Source: Pseudomonadota bacterium (GTDB lineage: Bacteria; Pseudomonadota; Gammaproteobacteria; Steroidobacterales; Steroidobacteraceae). Taken from it: a stretch of 8,452 nt of DNA. The stretch covers positions 1 through 8,452 of the forward strand of contig JAJXZV010000199.1 of the NCBI GenBank assembly GCA_021779875.1, written 5' to 3'. Shown here piece by piece: positions 5,179-8,452 of this stretch. The first letter of the stretch is position 1. Each line of letters opens with the position of its first letter. A model generated the notes under the pieces. It searched no databases, was not told the DNA's origin, and saw only the letters and a program-made list of their open reading frames with translations. The position numbers and the translations under genes are program-made.

Positions 5179-7618
5179 GCTTCGTCTGCTCTGGCTGATG
5201 GCGCTCGCCGTCCAGCCGCTCGGATCGCTCGTGCGCGCCCAGAGCGCGCTCGACAACTTCACCGTCGGCGACATCCGCATCGAGGGCCTGCAGCGCATCT
5301 CCGAGGGCACGGTGTTCAACTACCTGCCCGTCAACATCGGCGACCACCTCGACGGGCAGCGCGTCGCCGAGGCGATGCGCGCGCTGTACGCGACCGGGTT
5401 CTTCCGCGACGTGGAGCTGCGCCGCGACGGCAACACGCTGCTCGTCGTGGTGATCGAGCGGCCGTCCATCGCCAAGTTCGAGATCAAGGGCAACAAGGAC
5501 ATCAAGACCGAGGATCTGCAGAAGAGCCTGCGCAACGTGGGCCTCGCGACCGGCAAGACCTTCGACCGCTCGGTGCTCGACGAGGTCAAGCAGTACCTCA
5601 CGGACCAGTACTTCAGCCGCGGCAAGTACGCGGTGCGCGTCGACACCAAGATCACGGACCTGCCGGGCAACAAGGTCGACATCGTGGTCGACATCAAGGA
5701 AGGCAAGCGCGCCAAGATCGAGCAGATCAACCTGGTCGGCAACACCAAGTTCAAGGAAAAGGAGATTCTCGACACGCTCGAGCTGCAGACGCCGAACTGG
5801 CTGTCCTGGTACAAGCAGGACGACCGCTACTCGCGCGAATCGCTCACCGGGGACCTCGAGAAGGTGCGCTCGTACTACATGGACCGCGGCTACGCGAACT
5901 TCCAGATCGAGTCGACCCAGGTCACGATCGCCCCCGAGAAGGACGACATGTACATCACGGTGGACATCAACGAAGGCGATGTCTACCGGGTATCCGAGAT
6001 CAAGATCGCCGGCACCATGGTGGTTCCCGAGGCGGAACTGCGCAAGCGACTGCTGATCAAGACCGGCGACGTGTATTCGCGCAAGCGGATCACGAGCTCG
6101 CAGGAGGGCATCAGCTACCGCCTCGGGGCCGACGGCTATTATTTCGCCAAGGTCGATCCCGTGCCGACCATGGACAACGACAAGAAGACCGTGGCGATCA
6201 CCTTCTTCGTCGAGCCGGGGAGCCGGGTCTACGTGCGGCACGTGAACTTCAACGACGTGACCGCGATCAACGACGAGACCCTGCGCCGCGAGATGCGCCA
6301 GCTCGAGGGCGGCTGGCTGTCGAATTCCGCGGTGGAGCGCTCGAAGGAGCGCATCCAGCGGCTGCCGTTCATCGAGAAGGTCGAGTTCGAGACCAAGCCG
6401 GTGGCGGGCAGCGCCGACATGGTGGACGTGGACTTCAAGATCAAGGAAGGCCTGCCCGGCCAGTTCGGCGGCGGCATCGGCTACTCGGAAGCGCAGCGCT
6501 TCAGCCTGAACGGCAACTTCGTGCACAGCAACTTCATGGGCACCGGCGACCGGGTCGCCCTCGAGGTCAACGCCGGGGTCTACAGCAAGAGCTACGTGTT
6601 CTCGGTCACCAATCCCTACACGACCATCGACGGGGTGGCGCGCACCGAGTCGCTGTCCTTCCGCGACATCACGCAGTTCGTGGCCGCCTCCTCGCAGTTC
6701 TCGACCAAGCAGATCACGGGCGCCGTGCAGTGGTCGTATCCCATCACGGAGTTCCAGTACGTCTCGGCGGGCGTGTCCGCGAACAAGAACACGCTGGTCG
6801 TGTCGCAGGGCTACAGCTCGCAGCAGGCGGTCGACTGGGTGAAGGCGAACGGCGCGACGTTCCAGAACGACCTCACCGACACCAACGGCGACGGCGTGGT
6901 CAATTCGCTCGACAGCCCGTACACCGTCTACGGGACCAGCTTCAACACCTACGAGCTGACCGGGGGCTGGAACATCGACTCGCGCAACCGGGCGCTGTTC
7001 GCCGACCGGGGCATGCGCCTGTCGCTGTCCGGGCGCCTGGCGATGCCGTTGAGCGACATTCGTTACTACACGACCAGCCTGCAGTACATGCAGTACATCC
7101 CGGTGTGGCGCCAGTGGCTGCTGTCCTACAACGCCGGCCTCGACTACGCCTCGCCGCTCGGCAAGACCACGGCGCTGCCGCCGTATCTCAACTACTACGC
7201 CGGCGGCCCGGACAGCGTGCGCGGCTACCGCGAGAGCACCCTGGGGCCGCGCGACAACATCGGCTACGGCAATCCCTACGGCGGCAATTTCCGGGTCATC
7301 AGCCGCTGGGAACTCTTGTTCCCGGTGCCCGAGAAGTGGCGCAGCGCCGCCCGGGTCAGCTGGTTCTACGACATGGGCAACGTCTTTCAGACCGGCAGCA
7401 AGGTCAAGTTCTTCGGCGTCGACGACACCACCCCGGTCGACTACCACTTCAGCTATGCTAACCTTAAACGTTCGACCGGTGTTGCGGTGCAATGGCTCGC
7501 GCCGCTCGGTCTGTTCCGTTTCTCGTACGGCATCCCGCTCAATGCCTATCCGGGCGATGCGGTAAGATTCTTCGACGAAACGGAGCGCTTCCAGTTTTCG
7601 ATCGGCCAGGCGTTTTGA
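5168..7618 (+). CDS. bamA: Outer membrane protein assembly factor BamA (Omp85)
   Basis: BamA is the essential core of the BAM complex that folds beta-barrel proteins into the outer membrane. The product is 816 residues (E. coli 810). A signal peptide of about 24 residues is visible: Arg2 and Arg6, core LLWLMALAVQPLG, and a likely cleavage after VRA. Five POTRA domains follow at roughly 31-97, 98-180, 181-270, 273-350 and 353-427, with landmarks IRIEGLQR, KFEIKGNK and INLVGNTKF. The 16-strand barrel starts near 430 (GQFGGGIGYS) and contains the loop-6 signature VRGYR (684-688) in the context GGPDSVRGYRESTLGP. The C-terminal strand ends FQFSIGQAF, with the terminal Phe of the beta-signal. The start is GTG 5168: it gives the basic n-region, while ATG 5198 would lose it and no other ATG/GTG/TTG exists downstream of the in-frame stop at 5087. 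No good Shine-Dalgarno precedes it. Residues 568-586 hold an unusual calcium-loop-like insertion. The last 55 codons use more A/T-ending codons than the rest. Confidence 0.97.
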   Translation: MRFELRLLWLMALAVQPLGSLVRAQSALDNFTVGDIRIEGLQRISEGTVFNYLPVNIGDHLDGQRVAEAMRALYATGFFRDVELRRDGNTLLVVVIERPSIAKFEIKGNKDIKTEDLQKSLRNVGLATGKTFDRSVLDEVKQYLTDQYFSRGKYAVRVDTKITDLPGNKVDIVVDIKEGKRAKIEQINLVGNTKFKEKEILDTLELQTPNWLSWYKQDDRYSRESLTGDLEKVRSYYMDRGYANFQIESTQVTIAPEKDDMYITVDINEGDVYRVSEIKIAGTMVVPEAELRKRLLIKTGDVYSRKRITSSQEGISYRLGADGYYFAKVDPVPTMDNDKKTVAITFFVEPGSRVYVRHVNFNDVTAINDETLRREMRQLEGGWLSNSAVERSKERIQRLPFIEKVEFETKPVAGSADMVDVDFKIKEGLPGQFGGGIGYSEAQRFSLNGNFVHSNFMGTGDRVALEVNAGVYSKSYVFSVTNPYTTIDGVARTESLSFRDITQFVAASSQFSTKQITGAVQWSYPITEFQYVSAGVSANKNTLVVSQGYSSQQAVDWVKANGATFQNDLTDTNGDGVVNSLDSPYTVYGTSFNTYELTGGWNIDSRNRALFADRGMRLSLSGRLAMPLSDIRYYTTSLQYMQYIPVWRQWLLSYNAGLDYASPLGKTTALPPYLNYYAGGPDSVRGYRESTLGPRDNIGYGNPYGGNFRVISRWELLFPVPEKWRSAARVSWFYDMGNVFQTGSKVKFFGVDDTTPVDYHFSYANLKRSTGVAVQWLAPLGLFRFSYGIPLNAYPGDAVRFFDETERFQFSIGQAF
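6878..6913 (+). other. Dockerin/EF-hand-type calcium-loop motif in a predicted BamA surface loop
   Basis: BamA residues 571-582 read DTNGDGVVNSLD, which fits the 12-residue calcium loop pattern DxNxDGxVNxxD of type I dockerins and EF-hands: Asp at positions 1, 5 and 12, Asn at 3 and 9, Gly at 6. It sits between the strand YVSAGVSANKN and the strand FNTYELTGGW. By position relative to E. coli BamA this corresponds to an extracellular loop (about loop 3). E. coli has no such motif in that loop, from memory. Calcium binding is inferred from the motif alone; a flanking helix is not evident, so dockerin-like loop is a better description than full EF-hand. Confidence 0.55.
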
Positions 7619-7650
7619 CCATCCACTTATCCGAGGTCTCAAAGATCATC

Positions 7651-8223
7651 ATGTCGACTTTCAATCGCTCCGTCCCGCTGGTCGCCTTGTTCCTGGGTGG
7701 GCTCATGCTGAGTGCGCAGGCGAGCGCGGAAATGAAGATGGGGGTGGTCAATTTCCAGCGTCTTCTCGAGGAGGCTCCCCAGACCAAGACGGTGATGCAG
7801 GGGCTCGAGAACGAGTTCGCCCCGCGGCGGCGCGAGCTCGTGAGCATGCAGACCGACCTGAAGTCCAGGGAAGACAAGCTCCAGAAGGAGGGCGCGGTCA
7901 TGGCCGAGGCCGACCGCACCAAGGCGGAGAAGACGCTGCGCGACCAGCAGCGCGAGTTCTCGCGCAAGGCGAGCGAATTCCAGGACGACGCGTCCACGCG
8001 GCGCAACGAGGAAATCGGCAAGGTGCAGCGCTTCCTGGTGCAGGAGATCCAGAACTACGCGAATGCGCAGGGCTTCGACCTGGTGCTCGGCGAGGGCGTG
8101 TTCTTCGCGAAGCCGGCTCTCGACATCACCGCCCAGGTGCTCGGCGTGCTCGCGACCAAGCCGGCCGCGCTGCCGGCGGCCCCGGCCGCGGCGCCGGCGC
8201 AACCCAAGCCGACCGGTAAGTAA
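7651..8223 (+). CDS. skp: Periplasmic chaperone Skp (OmpH family)
   Basis: Skp is a periplasmic trimer that holds unfolded outer-membrane proteins on their way to BamA. The product is 190 residues, against 161 for E. coli precursor Skp. A signal peptide with core VPLVALFLGGLML ends at ASA before Glu27. The mature protein starts with the body-domain strand MKMGVVNFQRLLEEAP. It continues into a long charged coiled coil from about residue 40 to 125 (LENEF, MQTDLKSREDKLQKEG, DRTKAEKTLRDQQREF, RRNEEIGKVQ) and closes with body strands FDLVLGEGVFFA and the helix ALDITAQVLGVL. Residues 168-190 form a Pro/Ala-rich tail absent from E. coli Skp. ATG 7651 is chosen because it gives a normal signal peptide; the best Shine-Dalgarno-like run, GAGG at 7633-7636, is rather far (14 nt) and AAAGA at 7641-7645 is nearer but weak. 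The gene lies 32 nt after bamA. Confidence 0.95.
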   Translation: MSTFNRSVPLVALFLGGLMLSAQASAEMKMGVVNFQRLLEEAPQTKTVMQGLENEFAPRRRELVSMQTDLKSREDKLQKEGAVMAEADRTKAEKTLRDQQREFSRKASEFQDDASTRRNEEIGKVQRFLVQEIQNYANAQGFDLVLGEGVFFAKPALDITAQVLGVLATKPAALPAAPAAAPAQPKPTGK

Positions 8224-8248
8224 CGCCTTCGGGCGGAGCGCTGGCGCT
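8224..8248 (+). other. Two small adjacent hairpins between skp and lpxD
   Basis: Directly after the skp stop, CGCC-TTCG-GGCG (8224-8235) forms a 4-bp stem with the very stable UUCG tetraloop closed by C-G. AGCG-CTGG-CGCT (8237-8248) forms a second 4-bp stem. No T-run follows, so a strong intrinsic terminator is unlikely. They may influence mRNA processing or reinitiation at lpxD. Short GC stems are common in such sequence, hence the low confidence in function. Confidence 0.3.
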
Positions 8249-8258
8249 TGGGGGCGGT

Positions 8259-8452
8259 GTGCAGGAGCGAGGGGAATACAGCCTAGGCGAATTGGCGGTT
8301 CGGTTCGGGCTCGCGCTGCGCGGGGACCCGGCGCGGCGCGTCCTGCGGGTCGCGACGCTCGCCCAGGCGGACGAGGGGGCCTTGAGCTTCCTCGCCAATT
8401 CCCGCTACCGGCGGCACCTGCCCGGGACGCGCGCCGCCGCGGTGCTCATCGC
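8259..8452 (+). CDS. lpxD: UDP-3-O-acylglucosamine N-acyltransferase, N-terminal part (3' end outside window)
   Basis: LpxD adds the N-linked hydroxyacyl chain from acyl-ACP to UDP-3-O-acylglucosamine, the third step of lipid A synthesis, in the cytosol. Only 64 codons are visible. They read as the LpxD N-terminal uridine-binding domain: YSLGELAVRFGLALRGDP, then VLRVATLAQADEGALSFLAN, then SRYRRHLPGTRAAAVLI. This matches the E. coli pattern of LADLA, HGD, SxQSAQTGHITF, NPKYREHL and ASAVV. The hexapeptide-repeat acyltransferase domain lies beyond the window. The start is taken as GTG 8259, with GGGGG at 8250-8254 just upstream; a CTG at 8241 in the same frame is a poorer alternative, and there is no ATG between the skp stop and the first conserved residues. 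Its position after skp is the standard gammaproteobacterial order, with fabZ and lpxA expected next. Confidence 0.93.
   Translation, partial: MQERGEYSLGELAVRFGLALRGDPARRVLRVATLAQADEGALSFLANSRYRRHLPGTRAAAVLI

Noticed and set aside
7615..7620. TTGACC, a -35-like hexamer at the bamA stop
   Set aside because: The hexamer 17 nt downstream is CTCAAA, not a usable -10, and a start there would be almost at the skp ATG.
5150..7642. An 830-codon open frame on the minus strand opposite bamA
   Set aside because: It is a shadow of G+C-rich coding: the product is low-complexity, rich in Arg, His, Val and Leu, with no family features, while the + strand encodes an intact BamA with all motifs.
8224..8248. 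Intrinsic terminator after skp
   Set aside because: The hairpins have only 4-bp stems and no following T-run, and lpxD follows within 35 nt in a conserved operon order.

Overview
The window is a G+C-rich chromosomal segment (clear preference for G or C at third codon positions) with every gene on the + strand. It holds a conserved gammaproteobacterial housekeeping block: pyrH (3' part), frr, uppS, cdsA, dxr, rseP, bamA, skp/ompH and lpxD (5' part). Gene order and protein motifs point to a high-GC gammaproteobacterium. The BamA and Skp sequences are clearly diverged from the enteric versions. A relative of the Steroidobacterales/Nevskiales or Xanthomonadales is my best guess, at low confidence.

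Layout. 1-371 is the C-terminal part of UMP kinase. 391-948 is ribosome recycling factor, behind a strong Shine-Dalgarno. 983-1714 (uppS), 1707-2516 (cdsA), 2513-3712 (dxr) and 3709-5076 (rseP) form a tightly packed run joined by 8-, 4- and 4-nt overlaps. 5077-5167 is the largest gap (91 nt); it carries a possible 30-codon leader ORF and a possible hairpin ahead of a GTG-started bamA (5168-7618). 7651-8223 is the periplasmic chaperone Skp. After 35 nt with two small hairpins, lpxD starts at a GTG (8259) and runs off the window. No gene-free stretch exceeds 300 nt. I see no RNA gene, mobile element, CRISPR array or sign of recent transfer.

How the genes work together. Most of the block serves the cell envelope. 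Dxr commits carbon to isoprenoids; UppS makes the C55 undecaprenyl chain that carries peptidoglycan and O-antigen units; CdsA makes CDP-diacylglycerol for phospholipids. RseP is the intramembrane protease of the sigma-E envelope-stress pathway. Skp and BamA deliver and insert outer-membrane proteins, and LpxD acylates lipid A precursors. pyrH and frr are the nucleotide/translation genes that usually precede this block.

I found no undescribed multi-gene system. The items most worth a second look are: a dockerin/EF-hand-type calcium-binding loop in a predicted surface loop of BamA; the bamA start region (leader ORF, GTG start, no good Shine-Dalgarno); and patches of A/T-ending codons at the 3' ends of dxr, rseP and bamA, where internal promoters for rseP, bamA and skp could sit, including one sigma-E-like match inside dxr.
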